A stretch of 64,000 bases of DNA from Colletotrichum lupini (lineage: Eukaryota; Ascomycota; Sordariomycetes; Glomerellales; Glomerellaceae). Under the pieces are notes generated by a model. The model saw nothing but the letters and a program-made list of their open reading frames with translations. It searched no databases and was not told the DNA's origin. This document shows positions 47,087 through 59,082 of the stretch, in pieces. The stretch spans positions 6,820,001 through 6,884,000 of the forward strand of contig NC_064672.1 of assembly GCF_023278565.1 (NCBI RefSeq), read 5' to 3'. The position numbers were made by a program, and so were the translations under genes. How positions within the stretch are numbered: the stretch's first letter is position 1; each line of letters starts with the position of its first letter.

Positions 47087-50000
47087 GGAGGTGGCAAGGG
47101 CAAATGGTTACGGGTTTGCATAGGAAAGAAGAGTGTTCGCAAAGGGCCAGAGAGATATCCCCATGGGCGTTTTGAGTGGTTGGCATGCTTAAGCTTAGCA
47201 TAGATGAATTCATATCAAGATATCCACTAACATCAATTTCTCATACAGTGAAGATTCGCAATAGTGACTTACCAGTTCGTTGCGCTTTCGTTTCCCCTCA
47301 ATCTTACGTGAACCTCCTCCGTCCCGTCGATCATCACGTTTAAGTCGCCTTCCCTGGCCACAAGGGAAAGAACAGAACAGAAACACGGAGAGAAAACTCC
47401 TCACAGATCGTTGGTCTTCCCCATCCTCGAAACACCAGAATGAAACGGAAGAAAAGCCACGCAGTCGCCCGATAAAACAAACCGAACGCAGCCTGCACGC
47501 CACTCCTTTGGGTAAGTGTGTGATGCACTTCTTTTGCTCTGCCGCGCTTGTTAAGAGCGTGCCTCGCCCTGCCCTCGCCTCTTGCGGGCCACACATCCTC
47601 CGGGATCACACAGCCGTCGAGATAGATTTTGCTTGCCCCAAAGCACACTTTCAAGTTACACACACCGGTTGGAAAAAGGAGAAAAAGTTGACAAGCGCAC
47701 GGGAGGGAGAAGACTCAGACACGGGAAGAGAAACACACACACATACTCAATTATACATACAAAGTAGAAAAAAGAAAGGAGACATAGATGACGGCCGGGG
47801 CCGCTGCAGGACGAGGGTGGGACGAGGGATACATGTCTGCCCGTTGAAGTCTGTGGACTGTTTGTTGCGTGCTTGCTGCGCTCTCATGTATATATAACAT
47901 TTTCCCTTACCTTTGTATGTCAAAAGTGCGACAGATCGCAAACCTGAAGAGGCAAGCAAAGCAGACTACGAGCAAGACTGTTCATTCGCTCTTGACCTTT
48001 TGGTCTAGGAAGAAAACGAGATCTTCCATTTGCGCATCGCTTGGAACAGATATTGGAGTGCGAATTAGGGAGGTAACTTGGCGAAACAGCAACCCCCAAT
48101 TTGATAAGGACGTAGGGAGAAAGCAAGTAAGGGCTTTGACTGGCTTCCGCCAAGTCGTTCATCGCACGCGGCTTCATCTTGCATTCAAGTACACATGCTT
48201 CGGATGCTTCACAGACACAATTGCAAGCCATGTCTGGCTGGCTGCATCCGCACGCTAGCCCTAGTTGGCTTCGGAGGGCCTTCCCGAACCAAGGGCACGC
48301 ATGGTCCTATTGCAAAGAAATATATGCTGCTCTTGCGGCCGGCAAGGGAAGCAAAAAAGCAATGGTTGGTTCTGAGCCCTCCTCAGATTGAGAGCCGCCA
48401 TGCCATCGCAGTGAGCACAGGAGATCATGCAGGCGGGCCAAGTGCGGGGATGGGCAAAGAAATGGAGGCCCAATCAATAAGTCGGGTCGATGAAAAGTGA
48501 TAGTTTTCGAAGGAGTAGGTTTGGACGTCCAGCATCTATTGGAACTTTGAAAGGAATGCTTTCAAGCTTCTGCTTGTGAGCCACCGACGCGCTCGCAACA
48601 ACAGACAAGAAGGATTCAAACGGAGGTCGAACGGAAATAGTGCCTCAAGGCTACGACCCCTATACGGTTCTTGATCGAGCCACTGAGATAAGCGGAGGGA
48701 AGAAAGCAGATGGCGATATACGCCAAATAACCCCTTGCACTATGGCAGCCGACAGGCCGTATGGAGAGCGATTGACAGACGATGGTGCGGCGTGGCCCAG
48801 GGGCCCACGGCCCAACTGCCGGCCGGCTCCCGTGCGGTCCCGCGTGGTTAGAGGTTTAGCATTGTGGCATCCTTTACGGAGTAGATCAGTGACAATCAAT
48901 CCGGAGCCGTCGCCAGCACTGAATGGTGTATGGTGCTTGTCACTGGTTGGAAGTTGGCCAACGGGCTGGATATTGTTGTAGGGAATAGCCATATCGAGCA
49001 GGGCGATCCTCAAGCGATGTGAAACGGATCATTTGGGTGATCCGCAGGGGTTCATCAGGTAACTTTTGACGCAATTCAGACGACGTTCATTGTGCGGATT
49101 GTCTTGGGTCCAAAATAGCAGCGGTAATGGACGGATGGCTGGTCCTCGGGTGCTTTTAGATGTGAGCTAGGCGCCGTACCAGATGCTCTATTCCTCGAGG
49201 TAGGTATGTTAGACTACCCCCGCCGGCAGTTTATTCTTGATATCGATTCCGACATTCCAGTCCATGACCAGCAAGGCGGTGCATCGCATTTGTGACGATT
49301 GTCTGGACTTTGCTTGTCTCGCCAAAGCCGCAAGCTCGAATCGCGGGATCCATGCCCTGTTCTGAGTCGCCGGGTTCGCTGAGCGAAATTTCAGAATTCT
49401 CAGTCTGCGCGGAATTCGTGAGTCGTGATGATCGGATCCATGAGCTGGTGGAGTAGCTTAACGACTGGATTTTGTACCCAAGGTTGTGCTGAGGACGTCA
49501 TCGACTCCACGACGATGAGACGGCCTGGGATATGCAGGTCTCTCTGCGCCTTTTGACGTTTAGCAAGAATGCTTTCTGGGCCTTCGTCTGAGGTTAAGTC
49601 TTCTTGTTGCTTGCTTCGGCCTTTCGCCGGCGGTTCAGAAACCCCCGTGGCCCCTATTTTTGCCTGTGTGCCTCTGCAAAGTCCAAACTCCAACTGCCCA
49701 CAAGCCCTTCTTCATCTGATATCCCCACGCCAAGGAAACGGTCACTGGAAACTGGCGCTGAATTGATGGGTAACAGATCCGTCAGGCCATGTCGGGTCCA
49801 TTAAATGGGCTCTCCAGATGCGGTGGGATGAGCAGGTCGATCGACCGTGTCCAGTAATGCTCGCCATTTTTCTCTTATTTCCTCATTCTGGGCTTCAGGG
49901 TGTACTCTGTGTCCGTTGCACGATTCGCACGCGGTTGGGACCGGTTTGCTGGTGCAGCCGTCATCTAAACATTTCCGATTTCTCGACGATTAAGCTCATC

Positions 50001-51923
50001 GCCAAGTCCAAATGTTTGTCTTGACTGGCCGGGGAGAGCTGGCGCAATTGACTTTTGCCCAACTTTTGACTCTGCGCTTCCCGCTTGTCGGGGCATGCAG
50101 TGGAAGGCTGGAAAGTATGTTGGCCAAGGTTCACGGCGTCGAACCGAAAGTCTGATGGACTGGGCCAGCTGCCGCTCCAAGCACCCGCCGTGGTTTGGGG
50201 ATGGGTGGCTGGACGGTTGAGCTTCACCACCATGCGTGCATGCCACCATGGCTTGAAAGGGGAACAAAGAATGCGTGTCTGTTGTCAGAGAAATGCTGAT
50301 CGGCCGCGGTTCGCAGCAGGATCCGCGTCATGTTTCGTCGAAGCAGAAAGGAATCAAACGGCGCCGGCACAATCCCTGAATCGGGAAGCGTCGCTGTCAG
50401 TTGGGGGTGTCTAGGTCCCTAGGATGCATGGACTCGAGAAATGATTTGTTGCAGGGTAACAGGCCATTGAACGGCGGACCCTTTTCAGCCAGCCTTCAGT
50501 CCGTTTTAGGACCATGGTGTCGCAGGCACCACAGGGTACCCGAAGCAGTTGTCCAGCCAGAGAGGACATTGGCTTGAAAGCAGCGCCTCCCGTCTTTCGT
50601 CGACGTCGATCCCAGCGGGATGGAACATGGGATTGGCTCTCTGGCTTCTTAGTGCTCCAGCCTCCAGGTGGTTCTATGACCGTTGAGGACGCTGAAAGGG
50701 ACTGTGGCCGGTTGTACGAATACGTAGGAGCAATAAGGGCGATTGCTGAAGATCTGCTGAGCCTCCCCAGGACGGCAACCTTCTGGAAGAAGCGCGGTAA
50801 GCAAGTATCTTGTTTTCGGATCGCGGCAAATGCGTAACCAAGCTTGGAAGACAGCAGCTGTTTGTGGCCTCTGGGACCAGCCGGCAAAGGAGAGAGCGTA
50901 GCCAAGTGCGCAGCTAATTGGCCACTTTGGTGGAGGCGACGGTGCAAACTGGGTCGTCCGGTTAGGAGTGACGACGCGTAAGGCGGCCCGTTTTTCTCGT
51001 GGTGCAAAAAATAGCAACTCTTCTGTCGTATGTATCTTGATTTCTGGCAGACAGAGGGTTTCATTCGGAGTAATACTGCGCAGGCGGCGGATGGCAGGAA
51101 ACAGTGGCACCAGAACAGGCTGTGCTCGTGTATTAGCGGGTACACTGTATGAAGCGTGCAAAATCCTCAGTGGCAACCACGCAAACCCAAGTCAGGACTC
51201 GGGAAAGACGCTGCACCCGTAGGGCAATGCCAACCAGCTCGCGTTGATCGTGCTGCAGCGGACGGAACAAGGTGGCCCAGAGTACAGTGCACAACAGAGC
51301 GGGTTCAGAAGGGCCGATGAGGGCCGATGACGATGGCGATGCAGGCTGAACCAGCGTCACGGGTTTGGTGGCAGAGGCGGCGACTCGGCGCGAATTGATG
51401 ATAGGCCATCCAGTTTCTGTGGAGGGGTTCCTTTCCTGCCATCTATCCGTAGCTGGTGTAGCTGCACGGAAACAACTCCGTGGGAGTCCGTGGAAGACGC
51501 CATATGTTTCTTGATATCGACCGAAAGAGAGACACTGATAGTATCATCCCCTTTCGGCTGACCGAAGTCGAAAACGGCTGGTCTGGGATTGAGGCGAATC
51601 GACGATGATCAGCAGCGTGGTATATAGATTGAGTAGCGAGTAGAGTTGTCCGAGCCGTGCAAAACCATCCACCAAATGGAGAAAAATCCACGGGCCAAGT
51701 TGCCAAGTCATTGCCTGCTGTATCCGTATTGAACCGACGGGACGTTTAATTCTTAGGGCCTCGACCGTCAAATCTGTCACTATCCGAAAATGGACCGAAC
51801 GCGTTGCGCCGGCCCTTGGGAACCCTTCCGTGATGATGCCATGAGCAGTCTATTTCAGAAAGACCCGATTGGGAGCCGCACTGCGATATGAATTGGAACG
51901 GAGACGAGGATTCGCGATTCGGG

Positions 51924-51937
51924 TATCCGTACGGATA
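51924..51937. promoter_or_regulatory. 14 bp perfect palindrome TATCCGTACGGATA
   Basis: Perfect dyad symmetry. The core TCCGTACGGA recurs at 52401-52410 in the same gene-free region. It could be a dimeric transcription-factor site; function unknown. Confidence 0.4.
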
Positions 51938-52400
51938 GACTCGACTGGAAGGGGTTGGCCTGGATGGCTTCGCAGCAGCAAATTGATGAAATTTGGATGG
52001 TTTACAGATGGGGGTGGGGGGAGGGAAAATAATTAAGATTGGGGTCGCTCGGCACATGGGAAGGCGAGAGATTGCAGGTTGTTCGCGGGTACGGGAGCGG
52101 TACTTGGCGATGCGCGGTCATTTCGGTGGGCTCGGAAGGTAGAATCTGAGTTCCTTGTTATGTCGCCTTCCTAGATCATCTTTGGTAGATGGTCCCTTCC
52201 CAGGTATTTTTTTTTTGCTCCCAGTGGGAAGAAAGAAAGGAAGGAGGGAGAGGGAGGGAGGGTGCAGAACAGACACAGGCTATCTTCACACCCCTCCAAA
52301 ACGAAGCAGGAACCCCTGAGGACCTGAGCAAAAGGGACAGACAGAAGGTGGCATCTTGACCAATCATGACGGTGCTCATTATGATTTTCTACTTCCATAC

Positions 52401-52410
52401 TCCGTACGGA
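52401..52410. promoter_or_regulatory. 10 bp palindrome TCCGTACGGA
   Basis: Same core as the palindrome at 51924-51937, also followed by TA. Function unknown. Confidence 0.35.
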
Positions 52411-53266
52411 TAGTTGTATCTGGAGTGTGCAACCGCGGACCTTCCAATCGCGTGACATTGCCTCGAGCACGTTTACAGACTTGGCAGAGCGGCAAGATTG
52501 AACATTTGAAGATGGCGATCGAATCTGGTGGTCTGTGAGAGGAGGAATGGATCACATGAATCAGGATCCTCTCATCCCCCAGTTATGGTGAACTCTGACA
52601 GACTGATACGGATGAACATTTCGTCATTGCTTTTCGTTTTTTAATCGTACCCTATTTCCTCACACTCAACTTGCATTTGGCACTCATTTCGCCTTTTCCT
52701 CCGCTCATGCAGGGCACGCTCAAACACTGTCTAACAGCCCACTATCTGATAAGGCCGAATACTCAACTGCCACTCATATACACGCCAGAGGGAGGGAAAG
52801 TCAACAATCATGCAGATGGCCTTACTAATGAACGCCCACCGCTTGCGAATTCGCCCAAATCTGCTCTAGCCTCTTGGTCCCGTCTGCAATCTGTACACTA
52901 ATTAGCGCCCATCCACAGGCGACTCGGCGCTGAATCCCAGCGGAGAGGGACGGTGGGCCGGCGTTTCCTCTCAGCTTGGAAGCTTGTGGCTTGCAGCTGG
53001 CGCCGGGCTCGATACGCAAGTCAGGAACAGGAGCCCGTTGATAGCGCCGTCTTGACGGGAATGTCAATTGAAAGTCAAAGAGCAGATCGGCCGACACCTA
53101 CCTAGGCGTTAGCACGCTCTTTGACGCCTTCTGCCACGTAACCGCGCTCGAGGGCCGAAAAGAAATTTAATGCAGGCGATTGTCCATCGACAAAGTGTCG
53201 AATGTGTGTTGATAGCTGACGTCGTCACCTACTTTCTCTGCCAGGTTTCCAAGGTCACAGGTTGGT

Positions 53267-53286
53267 ATCATCATCATCATCATCAT
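53267..53286. repeat. ATC trinucleotide microsatellite
   Basis: About 20 bases of uninterrupted ATC repeat, followed by a short CAG run. Not in a supported coding frame. Confidence 0.85.
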
Positions 53287-54619
53287 GAGCAGCAGCAGTG
53301 CCGTCTTATCCACGATAGCGCCTCCGCATACAGCGCCCAGCGTTCTCGGCACGGTTGACAGGTCAGCCAGATGCCGTGCCCAGCAGATGGGATTGTTGGG
53401 TCCTTGCCGTCTTGGTACCGCAACGTCGTCGACAAGATGCATATTCAGCAAGTAGATCCGTGATCTCGCCAGACTGCTAGCTGGATATGGCGAGCGATAA
53501 CGCAGAGCACACTGGCGACTGGTCACTGAGATGGAACTCCTAGAGGCAGGCCGCAGATTACCTTACTGCGTACAGTACCTAGAGCAGCACGGCAGTACAC
53601 CGGGGAGGCTGTGAAGGTACGTACTGGATATCCCGACACGCACCCCACCCTAAGCCCCCACCTGCGCCTATCTGCACACCCCTCCTTCCCATAGTCCCCC
53701 CCTCGTGCGTTGCCGGTCCTGGCCAGTCAAATTTTCTGATTCTTTCCCCGTCCCTGGTCGTGCGGGCTGGACCTCTCCCATGTCTTTCCAGTTGTCGACC
53801 CATGCGCCGTGATCCAACAATTTTCAAATGCCCCCTTCTTTCTCACAGTGCCGCCCGCACCCAACACGCAGCTCACTCACTGTCACCGACACTGATACTC
53901 ACGTACAACACTGAGTAGGTCTTGGTTTCGGTAGCTTCTCAGGGCTCTCCCTACCTATCCATTCCGCTACGATGCGAAACCCTGGAAGACTGGCGGAGAT
54001 GATTGAGGTCAGTATCGGGGGCGCGATAAGATGAGATGAAATGACGAGGACACCCGCTTTGTGCCACGAGGAGAAGCAACGACTGCAGCAAGCAACATCA
54101 GATCGGACTCGTGTTGCTTCTGCGTGTTCCATGCTGCCGCGTGTACGTGTGCAATCGCACAGGAGAAAAAGGGAGACGGAGACACTGGAGTCTGGAGACA
54201 TGATCACGCGGTTTCTGTCTCGAGCAGCAAAGCAACTTTCGTTCTGATTCAATCAGTTAGCCTCAAGTTCAATACTCGTTTCGTGGAATCGAGAGTAAGC
54301 TCGACTCGGTCCCCCATCCGCACTCGTCAACCTCCAACTCGGTTGTAAATTCCCATGCAAGACGCAAGCTGCAGGTCCCGTTTCCGCGCCAAGGTACCAT
54401 TCCAGGTTCCCCTGCACCTTGCCTTTGGCCCTGCCGCCCTCTGCTCAGCAATGGTGCCTCCCACTCTGTGACCACTGGCTGTCACTGCAGCACGCAGAAT
54501 CTCTCTCTCATTCTTTTCCGCCTCACAGTACCTCCTATTCCTGCCCCTTCCTTCCCCCCCATCATATGTGCTCGTCTAGGAGCAGGAGCATGGTCTTTTT
54601 GTCACAGAGTCTGTGTAGG

Positions 54620-54634
54620 TACGGATACTCCGTA
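54620..54634. promoter_or_regulatory. Inverted repeat TACGGA-N3-TCCGTA
   Basis: Six-base arms with spacer TAC. A spaced variant of the palindromes at 51924 and 52401. Confidence 0.35.
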
Positions 54635-54912
54635 GTGTATATACGTGCTAAGGTACCATACCGTGCTGCTACCTCAGGTCGGCACTGGCAGCCGGTGGCG
54701 GTGGCGGCGTTGACACTGGCAGCGGCTCGTTATCCGTTGTCGTCGTCAACCGGCGCTTGGGAAATTGTGGCTGAGACGGCTCAAGTAGTCAACATCGGTT
54801 TGTTGACTTTCCGTCCTTGTTCATCCGAGGCAGGACCTGGAGGCAGTTGAAGCGCCCGTCCCCTATTTCCCTTGTTCACGCACATACGGATGCACACACA
54901 CACATATCGTTT

Positions 54913-54936
54913 GGACGGTATTTTACCATACCGTCC
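54913..54936. promoter_or_regulatory. 9 bp inverted repeat with 6-nt spacer
   Basis: Arms GGACGGTAT and ATACCGTCC around TTTACC; a TCCGTA follows immediately at 54937-54942. It could be a protein-binding dyad or a small hairpin. There is no T-run after it to suggest a terminator. Confidence 0.35.
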
Positions 54937-56324
54937 TCCGTACCTTACCATAAATCTTGTACGGGAGGCAAACCGTCCATCGCTTCTTCTATGTGTGGAA
55001 GCGATGGGCGGCAAGGACCATCGTCTTTCTTCAACATGGCAGGCTACCCCTGTACGCCCAATTTAATTCCAATCAACCATCCCACCCGCGTTCCCACGTC
55101 TTCTCCCAAGTGTGTCGGTTCATCAATCCAAGGCCCCGGCCGCACCAACCAAACCTGGCCCGCCTGCTTCTTCTTTCTCTATCCGTTCCTACACAGTGAT
55201 TTTTTCCCCCTGGCTTGATCCCGTAGTGACAGAGTATGATAGTATTTGTACCTATTTTCCCCTTGGACGTGGGCGACTGATTACCTGTCTCTCTTCCACA
55301 GCTCCCTACAGAAACAGACTGCCCTTTCTGCTTCCTTCTTTTTTTCCCTCGTCCCTTTCAGTGTATTCCTAGTCTGCTAGTGTCCACCTTTTCCCTTTCC
55401 ACACTTCATATCCGTAGGTACGAAATACTGCCACACAGTCTCTCTCTTCCCCTCCAAGTACCCTCGAGGATCGCGCACTTGGTTCATCCACATGCCCCCT
55501 GCTCTTTTCCCTAGCTCCATCACTCTCCCATTCCAATTCCCACACCCCCTGACAGCCTACCCTGGGAACTTCCCACCATCCCCCGTCCATCACTCTACGC
55601 CGTACCGGAGTCTCCTCTTCTTCGCTGCTATCCACGAATACGTCTTCGAGGTCCTTGCAAACTGGGACCTGTCTCTCTCCTAATTGCCCTAGCCTGGCCT
55701 CCCGTTCACATCGGCGCACTATTCGTACGCCTTTGCTTCCCCTACGCAGCACTACCTATCCGCCAAGACCCTCTTTTCCTTCTTCCAGACCTCTTCTACC
55801 TCTTCTTCCCTCATCTCCCACCCTTCCCCTACTACTCCTTTCCTCCTTCTTCGTCTCTCCAGCTCACGACGAAATCTGGATCGCCAGTCTGTCTGTCTGC
55901 GTCTTCGTTTCCTAGCGGCAGAGATTCCGATCCCGCTCCCGACCACACATCTCACTCGTCATTGTCGTCGTCAACGTCTTCCCGATCACTTGCCGGTCCT
56001 ATGATCGTGTCACTCGCTCAGCAACAATAACAGCACTGCTAGTCACTATCTTTAGTACCTACGTTTACGTCTTTCCTATGCGGTTCTCGCCTTGACGCCT
56101 TTTTCCGACCGTTTTGACACCTCTTGGCCCGTGGAGCTACATCGTCCGAACTACTGCTGCCGCCATTATTCTCTCTCCATCATCCAGAGTATAGCTTGGT
56201 CGGCTTCTCTTGGCTGCTCTCACCAGCGATTGTGTATACCTCACCTTCCCCCGCCTCTCAAGGACGACACCCACTCACAACCGTCAAGCTGGACGAAAAA
56301 CAACTAGAAGTTTTTATTCGGACA

Positions 56325-57986
56325 ATGGGAGCTAAGCTGCCCAATCCGCATCGCGTCTGCAGCATGCGTAACCCACTTACGAGAACGCTGCTTTTTGCAG
56401 TCGTCGTCCTCATCGTCATGGCCCTCACCCTCAGGAACGATGCCATCGACGTTCGCGGCCGCATTATGAAGACGGGTGCCGGTGTCAAGTCATCAATCAC
56501 GCATCAGCAGCCCCTGGACCCCGTCAAGTCGCACGGCTCCTCGTCGCTTTCCGAAAAGATCCCCGCCGAGCCCGCTCCCTCCTCAAGCCACGTCATGAAC
56601 TGCGATATCAACACCGACCACATCAAGACCCTCAAGGACAAGTACGGCCTTTCCGAGAAGATTCACTACTTCAAGCGCTACGTCAGGTTCAGTCGCAAGC
56701 CCATTCAGCGCAAGGGTTACACTGTTTTGGATCAGGAGTTCCTCCCCAAGAAGTTCAAGACTGTCGACATCACAAAGTCGTACGCCCCTGAGGAGTGCCA
56801 CGAGCCCCTGGATGTCCCCGTCACACAGTCTTCCTACCCTTCCACCGTCAACGCCTCCGACTTCATGTTCGCTGTTTCTACTACCTACAAGCGTTTCAAT
56901 GACCCCAAGACAAGCCCGATTAAGGAATGGGCTCACTGGCTTACCGACAGCAACGGAAAGTCCAATGGCGGCAAGCTTTTGCTGTTGCTTCTTGACGCTA
57001 GCGACGCTGAGTTGAAGGACGCCAGCGACAGGCTCAAGAGGGTTGGAATTGACGCCGACGTCGCCCACTCCGACCCCTCCATGGAGATGGCTGTTCGCTA
57101 CCTTACCCTGGTGCCTTATCTGTACAACCACCCTGAGAGAAAGACCAGAAAGTGGCTCGTCACTTGTGACGATGACACCTTCTTCCCCAGCATGCACGGT
57201 CTGATTGACAAGTTTGCTACCTTCGACCACCTCGACCCTCTCTACATCGGAACCCTTTCCGAGGACGTCAACGCCATTCACCGCCACGGCTCTCAGGCTT
57301 TCGGCGGTGCTGGTGTCTTCCTCAGCGTCCCTCTCGCGGCTGCCATTAACCAGCTCTACGAGTCTTGCAAGACGGAGACCAAGATCAAGGAGGCCAACTC
57401 AGGCTGGGGTCCTCAGGGCGATATCCTTCTCCGCAAGTGTATCTACGAAAATACCGAGGTTCGTCTGACCAATATTTGGGAGCTTTGGCAATTGGACTTG
57501 TACGGCGACCCAGCCGGCTTCTACGAGTCTGGTATCAAGCCCTTGAGCTTGCACCATTACAAGGGCGGCGGTTGGCATTACGCCATGCCCCTCCAGTCTG
57601 CCAAGGTCGGACACGCTTGTGGAGAGGATTGCGCCTACCAGCGTTTCATTACTGCTGACGACTTCATCATCGCCAACGGATTCAGCGTTGCCCACTACCC
57701 CCAAGGTATCGACTTCAACTTGGATCAGATGGAACGCACCTTCACTCCTGCTCCGGATGACATTGGCTGGAACTTGGACTACATGTTCGGCCCCCAGCGC
57801 AGATCTTTGCACAAGACCGGTCGCAAGATTGCTTGGGAATTGCAAGAGGCCCACGTACAGGAGGATGGATCCGTACTTCAGGTGTACACTCGTCGGAAGG
57901 ATGATGAGCGGTGGGTTGAGGAGGATGGCGAGCCGATGAGCAAGATTGACGGTGTCATTGAGCTCGTCTGGATTCCTTCAACATGA
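56325..57986 (+). CDS. Type II membrane glycosyltransferase, fringe-like (GT31/DUF604 type)
   Basis: Intronless, 553 residues. The ATG at 56325 (context ACAATGG) is chosen; the frame extends upstream only to a TTG. A short basic cytoplasmic tail is followed by a signal anchor (about residues 20-36), a stem rich in Ser, Pro and Lys, then the lumenal domain. The DxD-type metal-binding motif is CDDDTFF (Asp282-284). It is followed by YIGTLSED, FGGAGVFLSVPLAAAI and a GWGPQGDILLRKCI block, matching fringe-like and DUF604 glycosyltransferases. Such enzymes act in the Golgi on protein- or lipid-linked glycans; donor and acceptor are not predictable here. The long CT-rich leader suggests a strongly expressed housekeeping gene. 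Confidence 0.85.
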   Translation: MGAKLPNPHRVCSMRNPLTRTLLFAVVVLIVMALTLRNDAIDVRGRIMKTGAGVKSSITHQQPLDPVKSHGSSSLSEKIPAEPAPSSSHVMNCDINTDHIKTLKDKYGLSEKIHYFKRYVRFSRKPIQRKGYTVLDQEFLPKKFKTVDITKSYAPEECHEPLDVPVTQSSYPSTVNASDFMFAVSTTYKRFNDPKTSPIKEWAHWLTDSNGKSNGGKLLLLLLDASDAELKDASDRLKRVGIDADVAHSDPSMEMAVRYLTLVPYLYNHPERKTRKWLVTCDDDTFFPSMHGLIDKFATFDHLDPLYIGTLSEDVNAIHRHGSQAFGGAGVFLSVPLAAAINQLYESCKTETKIKEANSGWGPQGDILLRKCIYENTEVRLTNIWELWQLDLYGDPAGFYESGIKPLSLHHYKGGGWHYAMPLQSAKVGHACGEDCAYQRFITADDFIIANGFSVAHYPQGIDFNLDQMERTFTPAPDDIGWNLDYMFGPQRRSLHKTGRKIAWELQEAHVQEDGSVLQVYTRRKDDERWVEEDGEPMSKIDGVIELVWIPST

Positions 57987-59082
57987 AGTGCCCTCGGAAC
58001 TGCCGAGCACGACGATACGATACGACCAGAGGCATTCCCAATAACCTCTCGCCTCATGATATGATGGGTTAGGGTGATTCTGGCATTGCAAAAAAGCTCA
58101 AGGATGGATCAAAGCCCATTCGCAGCTCATTTCACGCATTTGTTCAACCCAGGACACCCCGGCCTGTTCGCAATAGCTGCCCTTCAGCTGAAATGGCACG
58201 GGCCCGTTTCGATTCAGACGGCAGCAAAAAAGTCAATCTGGCCGACAAAGAACGACAGGTTGCATTGCCCAGGGCACCTACCTACAATTACGACAACACC
58301 CCTGGACAGGATCATAATTATAATCCGCTGACCGTGATACCCTCATTAAAACACAACAACACTCTTCTTCGATTCGACTCGCATCTCGACTTCGGCATAC
58401 AGCTCGCATTGAGCTTCGGCGTTTGAGTATGATACGGGGCATTTTTTCTACATTGACAGCATGCTGGCAAACGCTTACCAACTTTTCTTTCTTTTCTATC
58501 ACTGCGGCATTGCATTGCACATAGATGGATTGCGTCGACGGATCGCGCAATCGGCACATAGACCTGTGACAGGCCGGACGTTTGGAGTCATGATAAGGAC
58601 GTTGGGTGTCCTTTTTGGAGGTCAACCACCTGGTATGGTTTGATTTTGGTGCAAGGAAAGGCAAACATCGGTGCCTATGTAGAGTTCCAGAACAGGTGTA
58701 TATCAATGCTACGAAATATTAAACAATTGTCAACTTGATTTTACCACCTTCCGTACCTTAGTTCTTGAGAATCTGTGCCTTGGAGTCGGATCGCCATCGG
58801 CTGAGAGATGCTCGCGATGGGACGAACTGCTCATTCTGGGCCTGATATCTCAGGCCTCAGTCAATAACGGTCGTCAGGCACCAAACTGATTTGTCTCAGC
58901 CACGCCCCGCCCCCACCCGAGGCAGGCTCGCGCCACAATGCACTCGTGCCCCGCCAACGTCAGTTCCAGCGCTGCTTCCTTTCCATGCTTCGAGCAATGA
59001 AGTCATGAGGCTTGTGACATACCGCGCCTAGCTCGAGGTTCTACAACGACGTCCCCTAAGCCCCGAGAGGCACTCTTCCACC
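57987..59082. promoter_or_regulatory. Intergenic region between the glycosyltransferase and palA
   Basis: 1.1 kb with the 3' flank of one gene and the promoter of the next. No frame, repeat or RNA gene that I can support. Confidence 0.5.

Larger units (their letters stand above)
47087..56324. other. 9.2 kb region without a recognisable gene
   Basis: Many short frames on both strands (the longest about 244 codons at 50411-51145, -) overlap each other, show no family motif and no plausible intron chain, so I call no gene. It holds scattered inverted repeats built on TACGGA/TCCGTA, an ATC microsatellite, poly-T and purine tracts near 52200-52260, and long CT-rich stretches at about 55290-55880 that probably form the glycosyltransferase promoter and leader. 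Base composition is ordinary, with no RIP signature. An unrecognised small or noncoding gene cannot be excluded. Confidence 0.5.

Noticed and set aside
50411..51145. 244-codon minus-strand frame in the gene-free region
   Set aside because: No recognisable motif, overlaps other frames on both strands, and no supporting introns or context.
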